DNA of 5,855 bases. It comes from Desulfobulbaceae bacterium UBA5123. GTDB lineage: Bacteria > Desulfobacterota > Desulfobulbia > Desulfobulbales > UBA5123. Shown in pieces: positions 1-4,776 of this stretch. The notes below the pieces were generated by a model. The model was not told the origin of the DNA. It saw only the letters and a list, made by a program, of their open reading frames with translations, and did no database searches. A program made the position numbers and the translations under genes. Position 1 is the first letter of the stretch, and every line of letters begins with the position of its first letter. The stretch is from contig DHYT01000196.1 of assembly GCA_002415465.1 (NCBI GenBank), forward strand, positions 313-6,167, in the 5' to 3' direction.

Positions 1-478
1 CGTGCTGCTCGGCGGCAACATGAGCTCGCGGCTCTTTCAGGAGATTCGGGAAAAGCGGGGGCTTGCCTATTCCATCGCCTCCGATGTCTCCGGCTACAGC
101 GATGCCGGCTATCTTTCCATCTCCCTGGGGGTCGAGCCCGCTTCCGCGAATCAGGTGCTGGAGCTGATCGGCCGCGAGGTGCGCCGTTTCGCCGAGGAAC
201 CGGTCTCGGCCGAGGAGCTGGCCAGCGGCCTGGAGTATGTCCGCGCCGGGCTCTATCTCTCCGCCGATAACATGGACGCGCGGATGACCAGGCTTGCGCG
301 CAACGAATTCTGTTTTCAACGCTTTGTACCCCTTGACGAGGTGGCGGAAGGTTTTGCGCGGGTGACTGCCGATGAACTCCGCGATCTCGGCAAACGGATC
401 TTCGCCCGGCCGCTGACCTGTTCGGTGCTCGGCCCGGTTAAAGATCATCACCTCAACTGGCAATTGCTTGACCAATGA
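1..478 (+). CDS. M16 family zinc metallopeptidase, C-terminal fragment (5' end outside window)
   Basis: The reading frame is already open at base 2 and stops at 476-478, giving about 158 residues of the C-terminal half of an M16 (insulinase / mitochondrial processing peptidase-like) protein. The start of the fragment reads [21 protein letters not shown], in which the R-E-K-R-G-L-A-Y block is the conserved C-terminal-domain signature of this family; its Arg and Tyr help hold the peptide substrate. The zinc ligands (HxxEH motif) sit in the N-terminal domain and would lie upstream, so catalytic competence cannot be judged here. Full-length bacterial members have about 410-430 residues. The stop overlaps the dut start (ATGA), which suggests co-translation. 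From memory, this gene often follows pnp in related genomes (YmxG-type), but upstream is not visible. The family call is firm; the substrate is unknown. Confidence 0.9.
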   Translation, partial: VLLGGNMSSRLFQEIREKRGLAYSIASDVSGYSDAGYLSISLGVEPASANQVLELIGREVRRFAEEPVSAEELASGLEYVRAGLYLSADNMDARMTRLARNEFCFQRFVPLDEVAEGFARVTADELRDLGKRIFARPLTCSVLGPVKDHHLNWQLLDQ

Positions 479-927
479 CCGCCGCCGCGACTGTTGAGAT
501 CCGTTGGCTGATCCCGGAGCGGGATCTGCCTCTGCCAGGCTACCATTCCGAGCTTGCCGCCGGCATGGACGTGGCTGCCGCCGTTACCGCCCCCCTGGTG
601 CTGGCGCCTGGGGAGATCGCCCTGGTTCCCACCGGCTTTGCCATGGCGATCCCGCCGGGCCACGAGGTGCAGGTCAGGCCCCGCAGCGGTCTCGCCGTCA
701 AGCACGGGGTGACGGTGATCAACGCCCCCGGCACCATCGATGCCGATTATCGCGGCGAGGTGAAGGTCGGGCTGATCAACCTTGGCAAGGAGCCCTTTAC
801 CATCAACCGGGGTGACCGGATCGCCCAGTTGGTGCTGGCGCCGGTGGTACGGGCCGAACTCCGCGTCGTCGACGCGCTGGACGTCACCGATCGCAATACC
901 GGTGGTTTCGGCCATACCGGCATCTGA
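475..927 (+). CDS. dut: dUTP diphosphatase (dUTPase), trimeric all-beta type
   Basis: This enzyme hydrolyses dUTP to dUMP and pyrophosphate, which keeps uracil out of DNA and supplies dUMP for thymidylate synthesis in the cytoplasm. The protein has 150 residues, the usual length. All five trimeric dUTPase motifs are present in order: AGMD at 29-32 (motif 1, with Met where Tyr or Leu is common), PRSGLA at 69-74 (motif 2), [10 protein letters not shown] at 86-95 (motif 3, with the catalytic Asp region and the uracil-stacking Tyr92), [10 protein letters not shown] at 112-121 (motif 4), and GGFGHTG at 143-149 (motif 5, the flexible nucleotide-covering tail). The ATG at 475 overlaps the upstream stop by four bases, and I see no strong independent ribosome binding site, so translation is probably coupled to the peptidase gene. 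The protein appears complete and functional. Confidence 0.97.
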   Translation: MTAAATVEIRWLIPERDLPLPGYHSELAAGMDVAAAVTAPLVLAPGEIALVPTGFAMAIPPGHEVQVRPRSGLAVKHGVTVINAPGTIDADYRGEVKVGLINLGKEPFTINRGDRIAQLVLAPVVRAELRVVDALDVTDRNTGGFGHTGI

Positions 928-949
928 TGGTCTAGTTTGTTTCACTCAT

Positions 950-983
950 GTTCATTTTCTTTGCTTGTCCAAAGAAAACGAAC
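950..983 (+). repeat. Left-end hairpin of the intergenic element, 14-base arms
   Basis: GTTCATTTTCTTTG (950-963) pairs with CAAAGAAAACGAAC (970-983) around the loop CTTGTC. Thirteen of 14 pairs are Watson-Crick; the exception is A954 against C979. The stem is pyrimidine-rich on the left arm and purine-rich on the right. It is followed by CAAAAGAAAGG rather than a T run, so it does not have the form of an intrinsic terminator on the + strand. It lies 22 bases after the dut stop and could still protect the 3' end of the dut transcript. Confidence 0.75.
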
Positions 984-1010
984 CAAAAGAAAGGACACCC
1001 CTGTCACTTG

Positions 1011-1025
1011 CCAGCCTTCGGCTGG
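1011..1025 (+). repeat. Short perfect hairpin within the intergenic element
   Basis: CCAGCC (1011-1016) pairs with GGCTGG (1020-1025) around a three-base loop TTC. The stem is only six pairs but GC-rich. It sits between the left-end hairpin and the large compound hairpin, so the three form an ordered series. Taken alone it would not be significant. Confidence 0.55.
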
Positions 1026-1040
1026 TTCCCTGCGTTCCTC

Positions 1041-1114
1041 AAAGTTGCCGGGAGCAAAAAAACTCGCCCACCTGCGGTGGTCTCAAACAGTTTTTGCTCC
1101 TTATCGGCAACTTT
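1041..1114 (+). repeat. Large compound hairpin: two perfect 10-base stems and an inner hairpin
   Basis: The outer stem AAAGTTGCCG (1041-1050) pairs exactly with CGGCAACTTT (1105-1114). Directly inside, GGAGCAAAAA (1051-1060) pairs exactly with TTTTTGCTCC (1091-1100). The only interruption is a four-base bulge TTAT (1101-1104) on the right arm. The 30-base interior contains a further five-pair hairpin, CCACC (1068-1072) with GGTGG (1076-1080) around TGC. Twenty outer base pairs plus a nested tip make this the strongest secondary structure in the window, and it would form in RNA or as a DNA cruciform. The T run lies inside the right arm and not after the stem, so it is not a textbook terminator. 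Confidence 0.8.
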
Positions 1115-1174
1115 ACCGGTACTCGGCGGCGTGCCAATGGGGAAAACTTCAACTGCAAAGACGGAACGCTAATC

Positions 1175-1194
1175 GCCACCCTTAATAAGGTGGC
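1175..1194. promoter_or_regulatory. Dyad upstream of the hydrolase gene, possible operator or leader hairpin
   Basis: GCCACC (1175-1180) is the exact inverted complement of GGTGGC (1189-1194). TT/AA pairing (1182-1183 with 1187-1188) extends the stem after a one-base C bulge, leaving the loop AAT. The dyad ends 21 bases before the ATG at 1216. It could be a protein-binding operator, a leader hairpin, or the outer edge of the adjacent intergenic element. No convincing -35/-10 pair was found around it, so the regulatory reading is inference. The reach from 1195 to 1215 is AT-richer and contains no strong ribosome binding site. Confidence 0.35.
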
Positions 1195-1215
1195 AAAACA
1201 AGTAGATTGATCGTC

Positions 1216-2016
1216 ATGCGTTTTTGTGTTCTGGCAAGCGGCAGCAAGGGAAACTCCACCTTTGTCGAATCCGGCGCAACCCGGATTCTCATCGACGCCG
1301 GCCTTTCCGGCAAGGAGATCGAGCGCCGGCTTGCCGCCATCGGGGTGGCTGCCGACTCCCTGTCGGCGATCATCGTCACCCACGAGCATCACGACCACAT
1401 TGCCGGGGTCGGGGTTCTCTCGCGGCGCTACCGGTTGCCGGTGTACCTCAATCAGGCGACCATGCGGGCAGGCGGCGAAACCCTGCGGCAGCTCGCCGCC
1501 AGCACCCCCTTTGTCACCGGCGCGACCTTTCCGTTGCAGGATCTTTCCATCCATCCCTTTGTCGTTTCCCACGACGCCGCCGATCCGGTGGGGTTTCGGA
1601 TCGCCGACGGGCGGCATGCCCTCGGTTACTGCACCGATACCGGGAAGGTATCCCAACTCATGCGTCACCGCCTTGCCGGCTGCCATGGCCTGATCATCGA
1701 GAGCAACCATGATCCGGTGATGCTGCAGGCCGGCCCCTACCCCGAACACCTGAAACAGCGGGTTCGTTCCAATATCGGCCATCTGCCCAACCGGCAGGCG
1801 GCTGATTTTGTCGACACCCTCCGGCATCCGGCCCTTCACCACGTGGTGCTCGCGCATATCAGCGAAACCAATAACCACCCGGATCTGGTCTGGAAGGCGG
1901 TGCGAGAGGCGATGCCCGACGCTGCCCGCGAACCGGGGGGCGGGGGGCCTGTCATCTCGCTGGCCTGGCAGGATCGGGCCGGGGAATTGGTGTCCCTCGC
2001 GGACGGGGCGGGGTGA
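1216..2016 (+). CDS. Metallo-beta-lactamase-fold hydrolase, YycJ/WalJ family
   Basis: The 266-residue protein belongs to the small metallo-beta-lactamase-fold family typified by YycJ/WalJ, probable two-metal phosphodiesterases or nucleases. It opens with the family signature MRFCVLASGSKGNST. Metal-site residues follow in order: Asp27, H56-E-H-H-D-H61 (HxHxDH), His119 in SHD, Asp141 in CTDTGK, the ESNHD block at 162-166, and His214 and His221 in AHISETNNHP. All expected ligands are present and the length is normal. I chose ATG 1216 because homologues begin MRFCVLASGS; an in-frame TTG at 1207 would add only three residues. The ribosome binding site is weak for either start. In Firmicutes the gene is linked to the WalRK system, but nothing here suggests that link. 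Its stop overlaps the cbiR start, so the two are probably co-translated. The cellular substrate is unknown. A G6-C-G6 tract lies near the C-terminus. Confidence 0.9.
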   Translation: MRFCVLASGSKGNSTFVESGATRILIDAGLSGKEIERRLAAIGVAADSLSAIIVTHEHHDHIAGVGVLSRRYRLPVYLNQATMRAGGETLRQLAASTPFVTGATFPLQDLSIHPFVVSHDAADPVGFRIADGRHALGYCTDTGKVSQLMRHRLAGCHGLIIESNHDPVMLQAGPYPEHLKQRVRSNIGHLPNRQAADFVDTLRHPALHHVVLAHISETNNHPDLVWKAVREAMPDAAREPGGGGPVISLAWQDRAGELVSLADGAG

Positions 2017-2819
2017 TGGGCGCGCAGGCGACGTATCGGCGGCGCAGGTATCCGTGGCGGCTGGGGGCGACCTCCTTCGTCATCCCGGCCGATCTGCTTG
2101 CCAATGTCCGGCGGCTGGCCGGGATGGTGGATGACGTGCAGCTGCTTTTTTTTGAAAGCCGCGCCAAGTCCGGCCTGCCGCATCCCGTTGATGTTGCGGC
2201 GCTCATGGAGGTGGCGGAGGCGGCCGGTCTCACCTATACCGCCCATCTGCCGGCCGATATCCGTCTCGGGGCGGCCGCGGCCGGTGAGCGGCAGGCCGGG
2301 GTTGACGAGATCGAGCGGTTGCTGACGGAGCTTGCGCCGCTTGCGGTGCGGGGTTACGACCTGCATCTGCCGCGCGAGGCGGGGCTTGGCGAGGAGGAGT
2401 GGCTCGCCAACCTCGACTGGTCGCTGGCCCGGCTCGCGGCCAGGCTGGGGCCGGAGAAAGGCCGGATAGGCGTCGAGAACGTCGATTATCCGTTGGCGCG
2501 GGTGGCGCCGCTGGTGCGGGAGCACGGCTTGTCCCTCTGTCTCGATGTCGGGCATCTGCTTCGCTGCGGCCATGACTGGCGGGCCGAAGTGGAGGAATAT
2601 CTGCCGCGCGCGCAACATCTGCATTATCACGGGGTCATTGCTGGCAAGGATCACCAGGCTGTGGTAAAAGAGCAGGCGGAAGTCAGTAAGGAGTTGGGGG
2701 GGATGCTCGCCCGGCACTGTTTTGGCGGCGTGGTGACCCTTGAGATGTATGAGCTTGTCAAACTTGAAACGTCCCTGCTTGAGCTGGCCTCGGCGTGGGA
2801 AGGTTATGCACGGGAGTGA
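2016..2819 (+). CDS. cbiR: CbiR-like cobamide remodelling phosphodiesterase (AP endonuclease 2 / xylose isomerase-type TIM barrel)
   Basis: The 267-residue protein has the alternating strand-and-acid pattern of the sugar isomerase/AP endonuclease TIM-barrel superfamily. Likely metal or catalytic residues are Glu47 (LLFFES), His77 (YTAHLP), His117 (DLHLP), Glu154 (GVENVDY), Asp177 and His180 (CLDVGH), the histidines of HLHYHG (201-206) and Glu243 (TLEMYE). The superfamily call is secure. CbiR is inferred from this pattern plus the position directly before cobT and cobS. Known CbiR, first described in Akkermansia, opens the nucleotide loop of cobamides so that the lower ligand can be exchanged. 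The start is ATG 2016, overlapping the previous stop by one base (TGATG); GTG 2013 is in frame and equally coupled, adding one residue. A G-rich stretch just upstream may serve as the ribosome binding site. The alternative is an AP endonuclease-like or sugar-phosphate isomerase of unrelated role. A T8 run lies at 2146-2153. Confidence 0.75.
   Translation: MGAQATYRRRRYPWRLGATSFVIPADLLANVRRLAGMVDDVQLLFFESRAKSGLPHPVDVAALMEVAEAAGLTYTAHLPADIRLGAAAAGERQAGVDEIERLLTELAPLAVRGYDLHLPREAGLGEEEWLANLDWSLARLAARLGPEKGRIGVENVDYPLARVAPLVREHGLSLCLDVGHLLRCGHDWRAEVEEYLPRAQHLHYHGVIAGKDHQAVVKEQAEVSKELGGMLARHCFGGVVTLEMYELVKLETSLLELASAWEGYARE
2812..2816 (+). promoter_or_regulatory. Ribosome binding site of cobT
   Basis: GGGAG lies six bases before the cobT ATG at 2823 and overlaps the last codons of cbiR. 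It is the clearest Shine-Dalgarno sequence in the window and fixes the cobT start. The three-base gap between the genes suggests one transcript. Confidence 0.7.
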
Positions 2820-2822
2820 ACG

Positions 2823-3884
2823 ATGAACAGTATTGCGGATTTAGAGAAGATGGTGGCGGAGATTCCCGCCGTCGACGCCGGGGTGGAGGCCTTGGCCCAG
2901 GCCAGGCTCGACAACCTTACCAAGCCGCGCGGCAGCCTCGGCAAGCTTGAGTGGCTGGCCGCCCGCACCTGCGCGATCAAGAAGGATCTCAAGGCCAGGG
3001 TGGGCCGGAAGACGATCCTCACCTTTGCCGGTGACCACGGGGTGGTGGCCGAGGGGGTGAGCGCCTTCCCGCAGGAGGTGACGCCGCAGATGGTGTTGAA
3101 CTTCCTTGCCGGCGGCGCAGGCGTCAACGTGCTTGCCAAGCATGTCGGGGCCGAGGTGCGGGTGGTCGATGTGGGCGTAGCCTCGGAGGTGAACGGCGCG
3201 GGGCTGATCGTTAAAAACGTCCGGCGCGGCACCGATAACATGGCGCAGGGTCCGGCCATGTCGGTGGCGGACGCCCTGGCGGCGATCAGGGTCGGCATGG
3301 AGGTTGCCGGCGACGCGATCAAGGACGGCGCCGAGATCATCGGCACCGGCGATATGGGGATCGGCAACACCACCCCCTCCGCCGCCCTGTATGCGGCCCT
3401 GCTGCCCGCCAAGGTCGGAGAAGTCACCGGCCGCGGCACCGGCATCGATGATGCGGCGCTCGCCAACAAGATCGCGGTGATCGAAAAGGCGCTGGCGGTC
3501 AACTGCGGCCGTTTGGGCTCGCCGGTGGAAGCGCTGGCGGCGGTGGGCGGGCTTGAGATCGCGGCGATCTGCGGCGCGATCATCGAGGCCGCCCGCAACC
3601 GGACGCCGGTGGTGGTGGACGGCTTCATCTCCACCGCCGCCGCGCTGGTGGCGATCCGTCTCAACGAAAAGATCAAGGACTACTGCTTCTTCAGCCACAT
3701 GTCGGCCGAACACGGGCATCGCATCTTCTTTGCCGCCATGGGGCTTGAGCCGTTGCTGCATCTTGGACTGCGGCTGGGCGAGGGGACCGGCGCGGCGTTG
3801 TCCATGAATCTCGTCGAGGCGGGCCTCAAGATCATGAACGAGATGGCCACCTTCGGCGAGGCCGGGGTCAGCGAGGCGGAGTGA
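2823..3884 (+). CDS. cobT: Nicotinate-nucleotide--dimethylbenzimidazole phosphoribosyltransferase (CobT)
   Basis: CobT transfers phosphoribose from nicotinate mononucleotide to a lower-ligand base such as 5,6-dimethylbenzimidazole, giving the alpha-ribotide used in the last steps of cobamide synthesis. The protein has 353 residues, close to the 356 of the Salmonella enzyme. Family blocks seen in order are LTKPRGSLGKLE (32-43), FAGDHGV (68-74) followed by SAFPQEVT, GTGDMGIGNTTP (174-185), GRGTGIDD, the VVDGFIS region, SHMSAEHGH (291-299) and GEGTGA (319-324). Glu320 in the last block matches the position of the catalytic Glu317 of the Salmonella enzyme. No key residue is missing. The gene sits three bases after cbiR with a good ribosome binding site and precedes cobS, as expected for nucleotide-loop assembly. 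Base preference (dimethylbenzimidazole or another benzimidazole) cannot be read from the sequence. Confidence 0.97.
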   Translation: MNSIADLEKMVAEIPAVDAGVEALAQARLDNLTKPRGSLGKLEWLAARTCAIKKDLKARVGRKTILTFAGDHGVVAEGVSAFPQEVTPQMVLNFLAGGAGVNVLAKHVGAEVRVVDVGVASEVNGAGLIVKNVRRGTDNMAQGPAMSVADALAAIRVGMEVAGDAIKDGAEIIGTGDMGIGNTTPSAALYAALLPAKVGEVTGRGTGIDDAALANKIAVIEKALAVNCGRLGSPVEALAAVGGLEIAAICGAIIEAARNRTPVVVDGFISTAAALVAIRLNEKIKDYCFFSHMSAEHGHRIFFAAMGLEPLLHLGLRLGEGTGAALSMNLVEAGLKIMNEMATFGEAGVSEAE

Positions 3885-3942
3885 ACGCTGCCCGGGATCG
3901 TCTTTTCATAACCTCTGCGCGTAAACGGTTGGTGATTGCCCG
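3885..3942. other. Short cobT-cobS spacer
   Basis: This 58-base gap holds no convincing promoter, terminator or riboswitch. GGTTGGTGA around 3928-3936 is the best available ribosome binding region for cobS and is weak. The absence of a terminator agrees with cobT and cobS being co-transcribed. Confidence 0.4.
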
Positions 3943-4731
3943 ATGTGGAATGCCCTGCGGATCGCCTTCGCCTTTCTGACCCGGTTGCCGGTACGGATGC
4001 CCGCCGGGCTGCCGGGGATGTTCCTGGCCCGGAGCAGCGCCTTCTTTCCGTTGATCGGCTGGCTGGTCGGCGGCCTCATGGCGCTCATCGCCTGGGCGGC
4101 GCTGCTCCTGGGCGCCACCCCGTTGCTGGCCGCGGCGCTGGCGGTGACGGCCTCGGCCTGGCTGACCAGGGGGCTGCATCTCGACGGGGTGGCCGATCTC
4201 TGCGACGGCCTCGGCGGCGGCCACGAACCGGCCCGGCGTCTTGCGATCATGAAGGACTCCGCCACCGGCGCCTTCGGGGTCATCGGGGTGGTGTTGCTGT
4301 TGCTGGTCAAGGTGGCGGCCCTGGCCGGGCTCTTGTCGCATGCGCTGGTGCCTACCCGTTGCGGCGTTCTCATCCTTTCTCCGCCGGCGGTGGTCGGTCT
4401 GCTGGTGGCGCCGACGGCCGCCCGCTGGGCCATGGCCTCCCTGGCCTTCGGTTCCCGCTACCCCCGCGAGATCGGCACCGGGCACGCCTTTGTCGGGCAG
4501 GTGCGGGCAGGCTATCTGCTGGTCGGGCTGATCTTTCTCTTCCCGCTGCTCTCGCTTGCGGTGCGGCCGGCCCTGGTCGGCATCCTCTGCGCGCAACTCC
4601 CTGCCGCCTGGCTGCGCTTGCAGTGCAACCGGACCCTGGGCGGCATCACCGGCGACGTCCTCGGCGCGGCCTGTGAGCTTGGCGAGGCCGCGGGTTGGCT
4701 GGGGATTGTCCTGCTGGCGCAGTGGCTCTGA
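3943..4731 (+). CDS. cobS: Adenosylcobinamide-GDP ribazoletransferase (cobalamin synthase, CobS)
   Basis: CobS is an inner-membrane enzyme that joins adenosylcobinamide-GDP to alpha-ribazole or its phosphate, completing the nucleotide loop of the cobamide. The 262-residue product starts MWNALRIAFAFLTRLPV, a typical CobS N-terminus that fixes ATG 3943; no alternative start codon lies just upstream in frame. The signature LHLDGVADLCDGLGGG (78-93) supplies Asp81, Asp85 and Asp88, followed by IMKDSATGAFG (102-112) with Asp105. Arg161 and the C-terminal GGITGDVLGAACELGE block (233-248) are also family features. Several hydrophobic segments, for example about 34-56, 58-74, 112-131, 141-157, 190-207 and 209-224, fit a polytopic membrane protein. 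The protein is complete and of normal length. It uses the product of CobT upstream. The second substrate needs CobU or CobY, which must be encoded elsewhere. Confidence 0.96.
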   Translation: MWNALRIAFAFLTRLPVRMPAGLPGMFLARSSAFFPLIGWLVGGLMALIAWAALLLGATPLLAAALAVTASAWLTRGLHLDGVADLCDGLGGGHEPARRLAIMKDSATGAFGVIGVVLLLLVKVAALAGLLSHALVPTRCGVLILSPPAVVGLLVAPTAARWAMASLAFGSRYPREIGTGHAFVGQVRAGYLLVGLIFLFPLLSLAVRPALVGILCAQLPAAWLRLQCNRTLGGITGDVLGAACELGEAAGWLGIVLLAQWL

Positions 4732-4766
4732 TGGCATGGGGCCGGCTAACTATCGTTATTGTTGAC

Positions 4767-4770
4767 GGGA
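4767..4770 (+). promoter_or_regulatory. Ribosome binding site of the membrane protein gene
   Basis: GGGA lies six bases before ATG 4777 and only three before an in-frame GTG at 4774, so the spacing favours the ATG. The 45-base gap after cobS shows no clear terminator or promoter, which leaves read-through from the cob genes possible. Confidence 0.45.
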
Positions 4771-4776
4771 AACGTG

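Larger units (their letters stand above)
936..1171 (+). repeat. Structured, stop-free intergenic element (probable dispersed repeat family)
   Basis: This stretch fills most of the gap between dut and the next gene. By hand count, 936-1169 is 50% G+C, while the flanking genes are clearly GC-rich. It contains three hairpin regions (listed separately) and no TAA, TAG or TGA in any forward frame from 936 to 1169. One frame would read MFIFFACPKKTNQKKGHP, preceded by no ribosome binding site. That peptide and the pyrimidine/purine hairpin at the left end resemble intergenic elements I recall from many Proteobacteria, which are often misannotated as short proteins; the right end (CTCGGCGGCGTGCCAATGGGG) also fits that memory. 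No terminal target duplication was found, so the borders are approximate. Its role is unknown: it could be a mobile or amplified non-coding repeat, a processed RNA structure or a transcript-stability element. The orientation is given by the hairpins and the stop-free strand. Confidence 0.6.

Noticed and set aside
950..983. Intrinsic terminator for dut
   Set aside because: The stem is AT-rich in its core and is followed by A and G residues, not a T run, on the + strand. Reading it in the other direction gives no T run either.
948..1172. A 74-codon open frame starting MFIFFACPKKTNQKK in the intergenic region
   Set aside because: There is no ribosome binding site, the other two forward frames are equally open, and the frame runs through strong hairpins. 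It is better explained as part of the structured element.
1039..1878. Long open frame on the minus strand running from the intergenic element through most of the hydrolase gene
   Set aside because: It is antisense to a gene with a complete set of family motifs, and its translation has the biased composition typical of a shadow frame in GC-rich coding DNA.
1195..2015. Cobalamin riboswitch controlling the cob genes
   Set aside because: I found no B12-box-like core in the gap upstream of the hydrolase gene, and cbiR and cobT have no leader long enough to hold one.
3878..3890. GGAGTGAACGCTG after cobT nearly repeats GGAGTGAACGATG at the cobT start (2813-2825)
   Set aside because: The similarity comes from a common Glu-stop context; the copy after cobT has CTG instead of ATG and leads to a stop within a few codons.
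2804..4737. Several long minus-strand open frames opposite cobT and cobS
   Set aside because: They are rich in Arg, Gly, Pro, His and Gln without recognisable motifs, while the + strand encodes clear CobT and CobS.
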